From: an uncultured Hyphomicrobiales bacterium
GTDB taxonomy: Bacteria; Pseudomonadota; Alphaproteobacteria; Rhizobiales; Beijerinckiaceae
NCBI GenBank assembly: GCA_903932535.1
Contig: CAIZGR010000260.1
Location: forward strand, 1-44,376
DNA length: 44,376 nt
Reading direction: 5' to 3'
Shown here: positions 17,671 through 25,144 of the stretch, piece by piece
Position numbering within the stretch: position 1 is the first letter of the stretch
Layout: every line of letters starts with the position of its first letter
The notes under the pieces: model-generated
Told to the model about the DNA's origin: nothing
Seen by the model: the letters and a program-made list of their open reading frames with translations, nothing else
The model's database searches: none
Position numbers and translations under genes: made by a program

Positions 17671-17846
17671 TTGGGCAAGCCGAGTTCGTCCCATTGCATC
17701 GGGTCGGACGCGTCCGCGCGATCCGGTATTCGATCGGGCTCGGCGAGGATGACGGCCATGGCGCGGCCTTCGCGTTCAGGCAAAAGCTCGAGCGACGCGG
17801 AAGCCGATTCCCGACTCTCTTTGTCCGAGGAGATAGGTTGCGGCAT
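17667..17846 (-). CDS. Small 59-aa protein coupled to the serine hydrolase
   Basis: Begins MPQPISSDKESRESASASLE at 17846 and ends DPMQWDELGLPK; stop TGA overlaps the serine-hydrolase ATG as ATGA. A good ribosome site (ggagg, six bases before ATG) precedes it. The N-terminal half is Ser/Glu-rich and probably disordered; the C-terminal half is acidic with one Trp. I do not recognise it. The acidic, short, WDELGLP-ending form is reminiscent of small antitoxins or adaptor peptides, but there is no toxin next to it. The RBS, clean frame and coupled overlap are the evidence that it is real. Confidence 0.6.
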   Translation of the reverse strand: MPQPISSDKESRESASASLELLPEREGRAMAVILAEPDRIPDRADASDPMQWDELGLPK

Positions 17847-18087
17847 GCGCTGCCTCCGCGATCGTTACGCGCAACCCATGGCCCGCCTCCCGAAGCGCGT
17901 CAACGCTCAACGTCTTGCGCAGGTGTTTCGAGCGACCGCGCGATGGGTTTGACGAAATTGAAGCAAGGCCGCACGATGCGGATATGGACAAGATCCTTTC
18001 TGGTCGGCGAGTCTTGGAGACGAAGGCCGGCGCCGACCTCGATGACGGTTCCAAAGCGCGACAGGAAGCCGGCGCGACGTCCGCCGC

Positions 18088-18558
18088 ATGAAACCCGCCT
18101 CCGCCCCCTCCGCCCTCAGGGTCCAGGCCGCGCTCGGTCCGCGCTACCCGGTGCTCGAATTCGACGCCAGCACGCGCACGGCAGACGAGGCCGCGGCGGC
18201 GATCGGCTGCACGGTCGCCGAGATCGCGAAGTCGCTGGTCTTTCGCTCGGCGAGCGGACGCAGCGTGCTCGTCGTCGCGTCCGGCGTGAACCGCGTCGAC
18301 GAGAAGAAGGTCGCCGCGCTGATCGGCGAGCGCATCGGCCGGGCGGACGCCGATTTCGTGCGCGAAGCGACCGGATTTTCGATCGGCGGCGTCCCGCCGG
18401 TCGGGCACGCGATCGCGCCGATCGTGCTGATCGACGAGACCCTGATGGAATTCGAGGCGATCTGGGCCGCCGCCGGCACGCCGAATGCGGTCTTCCGCCT
18501 GACGCCGGCCGAGCTTCTCGCCCTGACCGGGGGAACCCTGGCGGCGGTCACGCGATGA
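18088..18558 (+). CDS. YbaK/ProX-type aminoacyl-tRNA deacylase
   Basis: 156 aa, one YbaK/aminoacyl-tRNA-synthetase-associated domain. The conserved lysine is Lys48 in AEIAKSLVFR; the GGVPPVGHA loop is the family's GxxPxxH region; VNRVDEKKVAALIG fits the helix before it. Free-standing members hydrolyse mischarged tRNA (Cys or Ala on tRNA-Pro and others). A second family member lies at 20192-20665 with quite different sequence, so the two probably have different tRNA specificity. Start ATG 18088 has only a weak ribosome site. Confidence 0.87.
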   Translation: MKPASAPSALRVQAALGPRYPVLEFDASTRTADEAAAAIGCTVAEIAKSLVFRSASGRSVLVVASGVNRVDEKKVAALIGERIGRADADFVREATGFSIGGVPPVGHAIAPIVLIDETLMEFEAIWAAAGTPNAVFRLTPAELLALTGGTLAAVTR

Positions 18559-18572
18559 AAGTTCTGTCCGCC

Positions 18573-18773
18573 TCAGGTGCGGTTGCAGCCGGCCGCCGAG
18601 CACACCGCCGTGCGGGACGCCCCGGTCAGCGCGCGCAGCGCCGAGACGAGGGCCGCGCCGACCCGGTTGAGCCCGTAGCGGTTCAGCGGCGCGAGCTGGG
18701 CGCAGAGGTCGTCGACAAAGAGCGGCGAAGCCGGCCGGGCCCCGCCGCGCGCAGAAGCCTGCGAACGTAGCAT
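18573..18773 (-). CDS. Possible small hypothetical protein, 66 aa
   Basis: From ATG 18773 (MLRSQASARGGARPASPLFV) to a TGA-terminated, Ala/Arg-rich end ASRTAVCSAAGCNRT. A ggag lies six bases before this ATG and an AT-rich stretch (aataaataatt on the minus strand) lies just upstream, as for a promoter. The middle (DDLCAQLAPLNRYGLNRVG) has balanced composition. No family is recognised. It converges on the YbaK-like gene. Real but unsupported by homology; codon bias in such GC-rich DNA cannot decide alone. Confidence 0.4.
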   Translation of the reverse strand: MLRSQASARGGARPASPLFVDDLCAQLAPLNRYGLNRVGAALVSALRALTGASRTAVCSAAGCNRT

Positions 18774-19099
18774 GTTCATCTCCAATTATTTATTGTTTTT
18801 GGGGTGGCCGCCGCGTTGGCCTGCGCGGCCGATTTACAGTTGGGTTGGCGGATCTGGAATTCAACGCTCCAGAGTTTTGGACTTTTACCAAGCCGTTCCC
18901 CAAACCTAATCGTCTCGCCGGAAAAGAACAATGGTTCAGTTTAGCGCCATATTGTCGCTCGGAGCGCAACAGTTCGACCGCCGCCTCTCCCATCGGCGCC
19001 GGCGGCTGGATCGGAGCCCCGCCCCGCCGCAGGAATCGGATTGATTTCCGGCAGCGTCGGCGCAAGCTCGTACGCCCAATGACGGGATGAGGCGTCGCC
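18774..19099. other. Intergenic region with a GC dip
   Basis: Bases 18780-18960 are clearly poorer in GC than anything around them. A plus-strand frame (18845-19090, TTG start) begins ADLEFNAPEFWTFTKPF and has balanced composition for about 45 codons before turning Arg/Pro-rich; there is no ribosome site, so I do not call it. The first part may include the promoter of 18573-18773. Otherwise I see nothing. Confidence 0.5.
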
Positions 19100-19663
19100 A
19101 TGATCGAGACTGCGCAGCATTCGTGCGTCTTCGAAACCGCGGCCGGCTTCTCGGCCATCGCCTGGAGCGATTTCGGCGCGACGCGTTTCGTCCTGCCGGC
19201 GTCCACGGCGGCGGCGGCGGAACGAAGTTTGAAGCGTCGCGCGCCCCAGGCCGAGCCCGGCGCGCCGCCGCCGGAGGTCGCCGAGGCGATCACGCTGGTA
19301 AAGCGCTACTTTTCCGGCGAACAGACGGAATTTTCCTCCGTCGCCCTCGATCTCCGCGACCAGGACCCGTTCTTCGCGCAAGTCTATGACGCCTTGCGGC
19401 GCGTCGGCTGGGGCCGCACGACCACCTACGGCGCGCTCGCCGCGGCCGTCGGCGCGGCGCGCGAGGCGGCGCGGGACGTCGGACAGGCCATGGCGAAGAA
19501 TCCCATGCCGCTCCTCATCCCCTGTCATCGGGTGCTGGCGGCGGGCGGAAAGATCGGCGGCTTCTCGGCGCCGGGCGCGGCGGACACCAAGGCGCGCCTG
19601 CTGCGCATGGAGGGCGTCGGCGTCGCGCCGCCCGAGCCTCGGCAGCGCGCGTTCGCCTTTTGA
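19100..19663 (+). CDS. ogt: Methylated-DNA-[protein]-cysteine S-methyltransferase
   Basis: 187 aa. The acceptor site PCHRV is at 141-145 (Cys142), preceded by GWGRTTTYGALAAAVGAARE and followed by GGKIGGFSAPGAADTKARLL, the full Ogt/AdaB DNA-binding domain. The enzyme transfers methyl groups from O6-methylguanine (and O4-methylthymine) in DNA to its own cysteine, irreversibly. The short N-terminal ribonuclease-H-like part fits Ogt rather than Ada. Single gene with no adjacent regulator. Confidence 0.93.
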   Translation: MIETAQHSCVFETAAGFSAIAWSDFGATRFVLPASTAAAAERSLKRRAPQAEPGAPPPEVAEAITLVKRYFSGEQTEFSSVALDLRDQDPFFAQVYDALRRVGWGRTTTYGALAAAVGAAREAARDVGQAMAKNPMPLLIPCHRVLAAGGKIGGFSAPGAADTKARLLRMEGVGVAPPEPRQRAFAF

Positions 19664-19680
19664 GGGCGGCCGCGGGGCCG

Positions 19681-20034
19681 TCAGGGGGCGGCGATAATCT
19701 TCCGTTCGATGAGCCGCCTCTCGACGAGCCGCGCGAGCTGATCCTGCGTCAGCCCAGCGGCCATGATCCGGCCGAGATAGGGAAAGTCGATCGTCCCGTC
19801 GGTCTCGACGCGGGTCGTGGTGTTCAGGCCGGGAACGTCGACGATTCTTATGGTGACGACGTCCATGGGCGTGAGCACGCGCCCGCCGGCGTAGACCGGC
19901 CCCGCGACGACGACCGCCAGGAACAACGCACCGCCGCCGAGCGCAGCGCGCGCCCGACGAAAGCCGCGCCGGCCGGCGGCGCCGAGCCGGCATAGGCGCC
20001 CCTCTGCAACGGTTCGGGAAACGAAAACCGACAT
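19681..20034 (-). CDS. Minimal polysaccharide-export (Wza-N-like) protein
   Basis: 117 aa from ATG 20034 (MSVFVSRTVAEG). A hydrophobic stretch ending GPVYAGG looks like an export signal (about residues 28-45). The rest is a single Poly_export domain: LTPMDVVTIRIVDVPGLNTT, VETDGTIDFPYLGRIMAAGL, then LARLVERRLIERKIIAAP and stop. Full Wza/ExoF-type proteins continue with SLBB domains; here the protein ends right after the domain. Either a genuine short form or a truncated gene. No other polysaccharide genes are nearby. Confidence 0.7.
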   Translation of the reverse strand: MSVFVSRTVAEGRLCRLGAAGRRGFRRARAALGGGALFLAVVVAGPVYAGGRVLTPMDVVTIRIVDVPGLNTTTRVETDGTIDFPYLGRIMAAGLTQDQLARLVERRLIERKIIAAP

Positions 20035-20083
20035 TCTCGAGCCTCCTCGCCCGGCCCGTCCGGACCGCGCCTCAGCGAGCCCA

Positions 20084-20136
20084 GGCGGGCCCGCGTCTCG
20101 CGCTCTTCGACCGGCGAGACGCCGCCCCTCCGATCC
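20084..20136. repeat. Interspersed palindromic repeat (REP-like), copy 3 (inverted)
   Basis: gggcccgcgtctcgcgctct then ggcgagacgccgcccctccg: same two-hairpin module as 5674-5725 but in the opposite orientation. It lies between the polysaccharide-export gene and the YbaK gene. Confidence 0.55.
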
Positions 20137-20191
20137 CTCACGCTCAGCCCGAAATTGCGGGATTTTGCGGCCGGCCCGGCTCCGCGCCGCT

Positions 20192-20665
20192 TCACGCCGC
20201 GACCGGCGCGACCACGGCGTTGAGGACCACGACCGCATCGCGCGGGTTCAGCCGCACCTGAAGGCCGCGTTGTCCGGCGTTGACGAACACGTAATCGTGG
20301 GCCAGCGCCTGTTCCTCGACGGCCGTGCGCGCGGGGCGCATCTGCCCGAATGGGCTGATGCCGCCGACCTTGTAGCCGGTCGCCCGCTCCGCGTCGGCCG
20401 GCTTCATCATCTGCGCCGACTTGCCGCCGAACGCCGCGGCGAGCTTCTTCATCGACACTTCGCGGTTCGAGGGGACGATGACGCAGACCGGCTTGCCGTC
20501 GACCAGCGCCATCAGCGTCTTCAGAACGCGCTCCGGAGACACGCCCAACGCCTGAGCCGCCTGGATGCCGATTTTGTCGGCGTCGGGATCGTAATCGTAG
20601 GCGTGGACGGTGAAGGCGACGCCGGCCTGTTCGAGCGCTTTGGTCGCGCGCGTCGCCTTGGACAA
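20192..20665 (-). CDS. ybaK: Cys-tRNA(Pro)/Cys-tRNA(Cys) deacylase YbaK
   Basis: 157 aa. It begins SKATRATKALEQAGVAFTVH and contains ERVLKTLMALVDGKPVCVIV (conserved Lys), KLAAAFGGKSAQMM and KVGGISPFGQMRP, the canonical YbaK/EbsC motifs, close to E. coli YbaK in length. It removes cysteine from Cys-tRNA(Pro) to keep translation accurate. It ends 14 bp before the ABM-domain gene begins its own 3' end on the same strand, so 20979-20192 may be one transcript. Confidence 0.92.
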   Translation of the reverse strand: MSKATRATKALEQAGVAFTVHAYDYDPDADKIGIQAAQALGVSPERVLKTLMALVDGKPVCVIVPSNREVSMKKLAAAFGGKSAQMMKPADAERATGYKVGGISPFGQMRPARTAVEEQALAHDYVFVNAGQRGLQVRLNPRDAVVVLNAVVAPVAA

Positions 20666-20679
20666 GACGCCCGGCTCCT

Positions 20680-20979
20680 CTACAGGCGCCGTCCCGCGTC
20701 GACCTCGTAGATTTTCAGGTTACGCTCGTGGAAGGCGAGATCGCGCATCGCGATCCGCCAAGCGCCCATGTGCTCGGTCGCGCGATGCCGCTCGAGCGCG
20801 GCCTGATCGCGCCAGACCTCGCTGATATGGATGAGTCCGGGGTCGAGCACGTCCTCGGCGAAGGCGTATTGCTCGCAGCCGTCCTCGGCGCGGGTCGCGG
20901 CGATCATGCGCGCCGCCGCCTCGCGCGCCTCGGCGACCTTTTCGGGGGAAACGCGGATGGCGCCGGCAATCAGGAGCAT
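20680..20979 (-). CDS. YgiN-like antibiotic-biosynthesis monooxygenase (ABM) protein
   Basis: 99 aa. MLLIAGAIRVSPEKVAEAR, then AEDGCEQYAFAEDVLDPGL, HISEVWRDQAALERHRATEH and MGAWRI are the classical ABM/quinol monooxygenase strand-helix order including the W and H residues of YgiN-like proteins. It is a dimeric ferredoxin-like barrel that oxidises quinols or related phenolics, or detoxifies carbonyls. Upstream partner of ybaK on the same strand (14 bp). Confidence 0.85.
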   Translation of the reverse strand: MLLIAGAIRVSPEKVAEAREAAARMIAATRAEDGCEQYAFAEDVLDPGLIHISEVWRDQAALERHRATEHMGAWRIAMRDLAFHERNLKIYEVDAGRRL

Positions 20980-21030
20980 GGCGGCTTTATACCGGCTGGC
21001 GGCGGAAGCCGAAAGCCCGATTTCCGCGTT

Positions 21031-21783
21031 TCAAGGCGCCGCCGCAGCGTTTCCGCGCGCGACAATTTCGACCGGCGTCCCGACAGCGAGGCCGAGGTCG
21101 CGGTCGGCGCGCCCGCGGTTGACGGCGATCTCGGCGAGGCCGTTGGAATTCTCGTACCAGAAGGCCTCGCCCTGCGGCCGGTCGGAGAAGGTCCGCGCCC
21201 GTTCGAACGCGCGGGCGCCCGCGACGAGCCTCGCTCCGGGCGGCAGGGCGGCGGCTCTGAGGCCGGTTATCGCGTTGCCGTAATGGTCGACATAGACGAC
21301 TTCAGCGAGGTCGTCCGGCCAGTCCGGACGGCGAACGCGGCGGGCGTCGATCGGGCGGCTGGGCGCGGCGTCGCCGCGCGCGATCATGGCCGCGACCGGC
21401 GCGAACAAGTCGCGCCCGTGAAAGCTCGCCGACATGCGCTCGGGCGCCCACGCGATCTCCAGGCAGCGCTCAACGCGCGCGCGGCGCTGAACGAGCTCGA
21501 AAAGCCCGTTGCCGGGGCCGGCGAACCAGCGCCCGTCCGCCTCGACGATCACCGCCGGCCGCTCGCCGCCGACGCCCGGATCGACGACGCAAAGGAACAC
21601 GGTGGCCCCGGGGAACCACGCGGCATAGGCCGCCAGCAGATAGGCCGACGCTCTCGGGTCGCCCATGGGCGCGTCGGCGAAGAGATCGACGACCGGAACG
21701 CTTGGCGCCAAGCGGTTCAGCACCGCCTTCATCTGCCCGGTGTAGGGTCCGCCGAGGCCGAAATCGGTGAAGAGCGCGATCAT
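21031..21783 (-). CDS. SAM hydroxide adenosyltransferase family protein
   Basis: 250 aa. MIALFTDFGLGGPYTGQMKA with Asp7, VVDPGVGGERP, FAGPGNGLFEL and VYVDHYGNAITGL are the defining motifs of the DUF62/SAM-dependent chlorinase-fluorinase superfamily. Non-halogenating members hydrolyse S-adenosylmethionine to adenosine and methionine using an activated water (hydroxide). There is no sign of halogenase inserts. Single-gene transcript upstream of the ABM gene by 51 bp. Confidence 0.92.
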   Translation of the reverse strand: MIALFTDFGLGGPYTGQMKAVLNRLAPSVPVVDLFADAPMGDPRASAYLLAAYAAWFPGATVFLCVVDPGVGGERPAVIVEADGRWFAGPGNGLFELVQRRARVERCLEIAWAPERMSASFHGRDLFAPVAAMIARGDAAPSRPIDARRVRRPDWPDDLAEVVYVDHYGNAITGLRAAALPPGARLVAGARAFERARTFSDRPQGEAFWYENSNGLAEIAVNRGRADRDLGLAVGTPVEIVARGNAAAAP

Positions 21784-21978
21784 GCGAGGGGCCTATGACA
21801 GGCAGCGGCGCGGCGCAACCGCGGTCGCCGACCGCGTCGCCGCGCTCGAGCCGAGCGCGGCTGCAAAGGGCGCCGCATTCATGAATCCTGCTCACAAGCC
21901 CATGCAATTTCCACCCGCTAATCAAATGACCGTTCTTCGGCTACCTTTCATCCATCGCAAAGCCCGAGGAGCCTTTTC

Positions 21979-22374
21979 ATGGACATCATCCGCGCCGGAT
22001 CGAAGCCTTCGGCGCCGGGACCGAACGACTGGTTCACCGGCACGGTCCGCATCGATCCCCTGTTCAATCCGTTCGATGCCGAGCGCGTCCAGGGCGCGAG
22101 CGTCACCTTCGAGCCGGGCGCGCGCACCGCATGGCACACCCATCCGCTTGGGCAGACGCTCATCGTCACGGCGGGCGTGGGCCGGGTGCAGCTTTCGGGC
22201 GGCCCGGTGCAGGAGATCCGTCCCGGCGACGTCGTCTGGATCGCGCCCGGCGAAAAGCACTGGCACGGCGCGGCGCCGACGACGGCGATGACCCACATCG
22301 CCATTCAGGAGCCGAAGGACGGCAAGGCGGTCGAATGGCTGGAGAAGGTCTCCGACGCGCAATACGGGGGGTGA
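21979..22374 (+). CDS. Cupin-domain protein (mandelonitrile-lyase-like)
   Basis: 131 aa, no signal. [14 protein letters not shown] and the cupin motifs [17 protein letters not shown], then [18 protein letters not shown] place it with the small cytosolic cupins annotated as (R)-mandelonitrile lyase/carboxymuconolactone-decarboxylase-linked cupin. The His ligands are present. It heads the redox-enzyme run that goes to 28106. A ribosome site (gaggag) lies upstream. Its stop is at once followed by the tail of an aldo/keto reductase. Confidence 0.85.
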   Translation: MDIIRAGSKPSAPGPNDWFTGTVRIDPLFNPFDAERVQGASVTFEPGARTAWHTHPLGQTLIVTAGVGRVQLSGGPVQEIRPGDVVWIAPGEKHWHGAAPTTAMTHIAIQEPKDGKAVEWLEKVSDAQYGG

Positions 22375-22381
22375 CTGCCGG

Positions 22382-22504
22382 CTGGCGACGCCCGCGCTCG
22401 CGCTGACGCCCGACGACCTGCGGCGCATCGAGGACGCCTCGTCGAAGATCACCGTGCAAGGCGACCGCTGCCCTTCGGAGCGGGAGCGCCTCGCACGCCG
22501 ATAG
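22382..22504 (+). pseudogene. C-terminal fragment of an aldo/keto reductase
   Basis: Immediately after the cupin, a frame without start reads LATPALALTPDDLRRIEDAS, SKITVQGDRCPSERERLARR and TAG (22502-22504). This is the C-terminal tail of NADP-dependent aldo/keto reductases (usual form: LTxxDLxEIExAASKIxVQGxRYPexLExLTGR). About 290 residues of the normal protein are absent, and the preceding bases belong to the cupin stop. The gene was removed by a deletion that left its 3' end. Confidence 0.7.
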
Positions 22505-22535
22505 GCTTGTCTACAGGCAGTAAGGAGCATCACCC

Positions 22536-22601
22536 ATGCGAGCAGCCATTCTCCACCGGCAGGGCGACGTGCGCTCCGTTAAAGGACAAGGCCATGAGTA
22601 A
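22536..22601 (+). pseudogene. N-terminal fragment of a zinc alcohol dehydrogenase
   Basis: ATG 22536 with a ribosome site (aaggag, 22522) reads MRAAILHRQGDVRSVKGQGH then Glu and TAA. The first 13 residues match the start of the complete alcohol dehydrogenase at 23493 (TILYGKGDVR versus AILHRQGDVR); homology ends abruptly where the short-chain dehydrogenase leader begins. A head of a second, otherwise lost ADH copy is the simplest reading. The ATG of the SDR lies inside it (22594). Confidence 0.6.
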
Positions 22602-23421
22602 CGTCGTCGTCGTGATCGGCGCCGGCTCCATCGGCCAAGCGATTGCGCGGAGAGTCAGCGCTGGCAAGCGTGTTCTGCTGGCCGATCTGCGCCGGGAGAA
22701 CGCCGATGCCGCGGCCGAGGTCCTGAGCAACGCCGGTTTCGAAGTCGGGACTGCGACCGTCGACGTCTCTTCACGCGCCTCTGTTCACGCGCTGGTGGAA
22801 ACCGCCACGGCGATCGGCGACGTCACGGGCGTCATCCACGCCGCCGGGGTTTCGCCCTCTCAGGCCTCGCCGGCGACGATCCTCGCGGTCGATCTCTATG
22901 GGACCGCGCTGGTGCTGGAAGAATTCGGCAACGTCATCGCGAGCGGCGGGTCCGCGGTCGTCATCGCATCGCAGTCCGGCCACCGCCTCGGCGCGCTGAC
23001 TGCCGAGCAGAACGCGGCTTTGGCGCAGACTCCCGCCGACGACCTGCTGGCGCTTCCGATGCTCCAGCCGGATCAGGTCAAGGACTCTCTCCACGCCTAC
23101 CAGCTCGCGAAGCGAGGCAACGCGCTGCGCGTGATGGCCGAGGCCGTGCGCTGGGGCAAGCGCGGGGCCAGGGTCAACACGATCAGCCCCGGCATCGTCA
23201 TCACGCCGCTCGCGAAGGACGAACTGGCCGGCCCGCGCGGCGAAGGCTATCGGCGCATGATCGAGCTCTGCCCGGTCGGACGCGCCGCGACGCCCGACGA
23301 GGTCGGCGCCGTCGGGGCGCTCCTGATGGGGCCGGACGGCGCCTTCATCACCGGCAGCGACTTCCTCATGGACGGCGGCGTCACCGCTTCCTACTGGTAC
23401 GGCGAGCTCGCCCCCAAATAG
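22594..23421 (+). CDS. SDR-family oxidoreductase (NAD(P)-dependent)
   Basis: 275 aa. NAD(P)-binding GAGSIGQAIA (residues 9-18), downstream VIHAAGVSPSQAS, IASQSGH (Ser) and the active Tyr169-Lys173 in YQLAKRG, and the C-terminal SDFLMDGGVTASYWYG typical of classical SDRs. Substrate unknown. Start ATG 22594 (MSNVVVVIGAG) follows aaaggacaaggcc; a longer frame upstream would read through the ADH fragment and is not used. The SDR is inserted between two partial/complete ADH genes. Confidence 0.9.
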   Translation: MSNVVVVIGAGSIGQAIARRVSAGKRVLLADLRRENADAAAEVLSNAGFEVGTATVDVSSRASVHALVETATAIGDVTGVIHAAGVSPSQASPATILAVDLYGTALVLEEFGNVIASGGSAVVIASQSGHRLGALTAEQNAALAQTPADDLLALPMLQPDQVKDSLHAYQLAKRGNALRVMAEAVRWGKRGARVNTISPGIVITPLAKDELAGPRGEGYRRMIELCPVGRAATPDEVGAVGALLMGPDGAFITGSDFLMDGGVTASYWYGELAPK

Positions 23422-23492
23422 TCGACGGTTTCGAAACGCCAAACAGGGGGCCGCTCGAATGAAGGCGGCCCGGCCAAGAAGGAGAGCGCATC

Positions 23493-24509
23493 ATGCTGGG
23501 AACCATTCTCTACGGAAAGGGCGACGTGCGTTGCGAGGAGGTCCCCGAGCCGAAGATCCTCCGCCCGACCGACGCCGTCATCCGCCTGTCGGCGTCGTGC
23601 ATCTGCGGCTCCGACCTCTGGCCCTATCGGGGGCTCAACGACGTCACCCAGCCGATGGCGATGGGACATGAATATTGCGGCGTCGTCGAAGAGGTCGGCA
23701 GCGCGGTCACGAGCGTCAGGCCGGGCCAGTTCGTCGTCGGCTCGTTCTGCATCTCCGACAACACCTGCCCGCATTGCCGCCGCGGCTTTCAGTCGTCGTG
23801 CCAGCAGCGCGAGTTCATGACCGGGGCGCAGGCGCCGATGGCGCGGGTGCCGCTGGCCGACGGCACGCTGGTCGCGACGCCGGCAATGCCTCCGGACGAT
23901 CTGATCCCGAGCCTGCTCGCCGTTTCGGACGTGCTCGGCACCGGCTGGTACGCGGCCGACGCCGCCCGCGTGCAGGAAGGCTCGACGGTCGCGGTGGTGG
24001 GCGACGGCGCGGTCGGCCTCATGGGCGTGCTCGCCGCCAAGCAGATGGGCGCCGGGCGGATCATCGCGATGAGCCGCCACAAGACGCGGCAGGACCTCGC
24101 GCTCGAGTTCGGCGCGACCGACATCGTCTCCGAGCGCGGCGACGCAGGGGTCGAGCGGATCAAGGCGTTGACCGACGGCGTGGGCGCGGATTCGGTTCTC
24201 GAGTGCGTGGGCACGAAAGAGTCGATGACGCAGGCGATCCGGTCGGCGCGTCCCGGCGCCATGATCGGCTATGTCGGCGTGCCCCACGGCGTCGACCTGG
24301 ACGGACAGACTCTGTTCTTTTCGCAAACCGGCATGCTGGGCGGCCCGGCCCCGGTCCGCCGGTTCCTGCCGGACCTGATCGACCTCGTGCTCACGCGGAA
24401 GATCAATCCCGGCAAGGTGTTCGACCTGACGCTGCCGCTCGCCGACGTCGCCGAGGGCTATCGCGCGATGGACGAGCGGCGCGCCATCAAGACGATGCTG
24501 CGGGTGTAG
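23493..24509 (+). CDS. Zinc-dependent alcohol dehydrogenase (MDR)
   Basis: 338 aa. Catalytic zinc ligands are in CICGSD (Cys38) and GHEYCG (His59, Glu60). The structural-zinc lobe has four cysteines, 86, 92, 95 and 103 (FCISDNTCPHCRRGFQSSC). The Rossmann cofactor motif is VVGDGAVGLMGV. This is the group annotated as zinc-dependent alcohol dehydrogenase family protein, with GMLGGPAPVRRF near the end. It oxidises primary/secondary alcohols or reduces aldehydes with NAD(P). It is part of the plus-strand redox run with aaggagag ribosome site. Confidence 0.93.
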   Translation: MLGTILYGKGDVRCEEVPEPKILRPTDAVIRLSASCICGSDLWPYRGLNDVTQPMAMGHEYCGVVEEVGSAVTSVRPGQFVVGSFCISDNTCPHCRRGFQSSCQQREFMTGAQAPMARVPLADGTLVATPAMPPDDLIPSLLAVSDVLGTGWYAADAARVQEGSTVAVVGDGAVGLMGVLAAKQMGAGRIIAMSRHKTRQDLALEFGATDIVSERGDAGVERIKALTDGVGADSVLECVGTKESMTQAIRSARPGAMIGYVGVPHGVDLDGQTLFFSQTGMLGGPAPVRRFLPDLIDLVLTRKINPGKVFDLTLPLADVAEGYRAMDERRAIKTMLRV

Positions 24510-24534
24510 AGCAGGACGAATTCAGTTCGATTCG

Positions 24535-24652
24535 TTCCCGTCATCGCGAGCGAAGCGTGGCGATCCAGGGGTCGTAGGGCGCGCTACGATCATGGATGGC
24601 TTCGTCCCCCCGGATCAAGTTCGGAGGTCCTCGCAATGACGGCGGCGGTCGA
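24535..24652. repeat. Long degenerate inverted repeat (rhizobial intergenic palindrome)
   Basis: Outer arms are cccgtcatcgcgagcgaagc (from 24538) and ctcgcaatgacgg (to about 24651); inner arms gcgatccagg and ggatggcttcg. This matches the frequent Bradyrhizobium/Hyphomicrobiales intergenic palindrome whose ends read cgtcattgcgag...ctcgcaatgacg. The middle (about 24575-24630) has diverged, so it is an old copy. It fills the gap between the alcohol dehydrogenase and the DUF2255 gene and could form a large hairpin in RNA. Confidence 0.65.
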
Positions 24653-24688
24653 ACCTCCATTCGTTACGCACCCCGAGGAGACCGGCCC

Positions 24689-25075
24689 ATGACCGCTTGG
24701 ACGCAAGAGGAACTGCACAAGATCGCCGGGGCGGACGACCTCCATGTCGCCCCCTTCCGGGAAGATGGCGTCACATACGGGACGCCGACCTGGATCTGGT
24801 CCGTCGCGGTCGACGGCGACCTCTACGCGCGCGCCTACAACGGCCCGGGCTCGCGCTGGCACATGGCCGCCATCGCCTGCAAGGCCGGGCGGATCGTTGC
24901 GGCCGGCGCGACGAGAGAAGTCGCCTTCGAGCCGGTCGAAGGGCCGATCAACGACCGGATCGACGACGCCTACCGCGCGAAATACCGTGGCAGCCCGTAC
25001 CTCGCGCCGATGATCGGCGCGCGCGCCCGCGCCGCGACGGTCCGGATCACGCTGCGCGAGGACGGCGCCAGGTGA
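24689..25075 (+). CDS. DUF2255 family protein
   Basis: 128 aa from ATG 24689 (MTAWTQEELHKIAGADDLHV); 31 codons of an in-frame extension to the repeat are rejected. TPTWIWSVAVDGDLYARAYN and GSRWHMAAIACKAGRI are the DUF2255 core, a nitroreductase-like/split-barrel small protein of unknown role. The C-terminus VRITLREDGAR ends the family. Ribosome site gaggag precedes it. Next gene is 69 bp away. Confidence 0.85.
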   Translation: MTAWTQEELHKIAGADDLHVAPFREDGVTYGTPTWIWSVAVDGDLYARAYNGPGSRWHMAAIACKAGRIVAAGATREVAFEPVEGPINDRIDDAYRAKYRGSPYLAPMIGARARAATVRITLREDGAR

Positions 25076-25144
25076 CGGGAGATTAGAGAAGCGATGGCCG
25101 GTCGCTGATCGTCCCATCGCCGGACGCCACAGAAGGAGAGCCCG

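Noticed and set aside
18845..19090. 82-codon plus-strand gene starting ADLEFNAPEFWTF
   Set aside because: No ribosome site, TTG start, and the second half is Arg/Pro-rich as in chance frames; left as a note.
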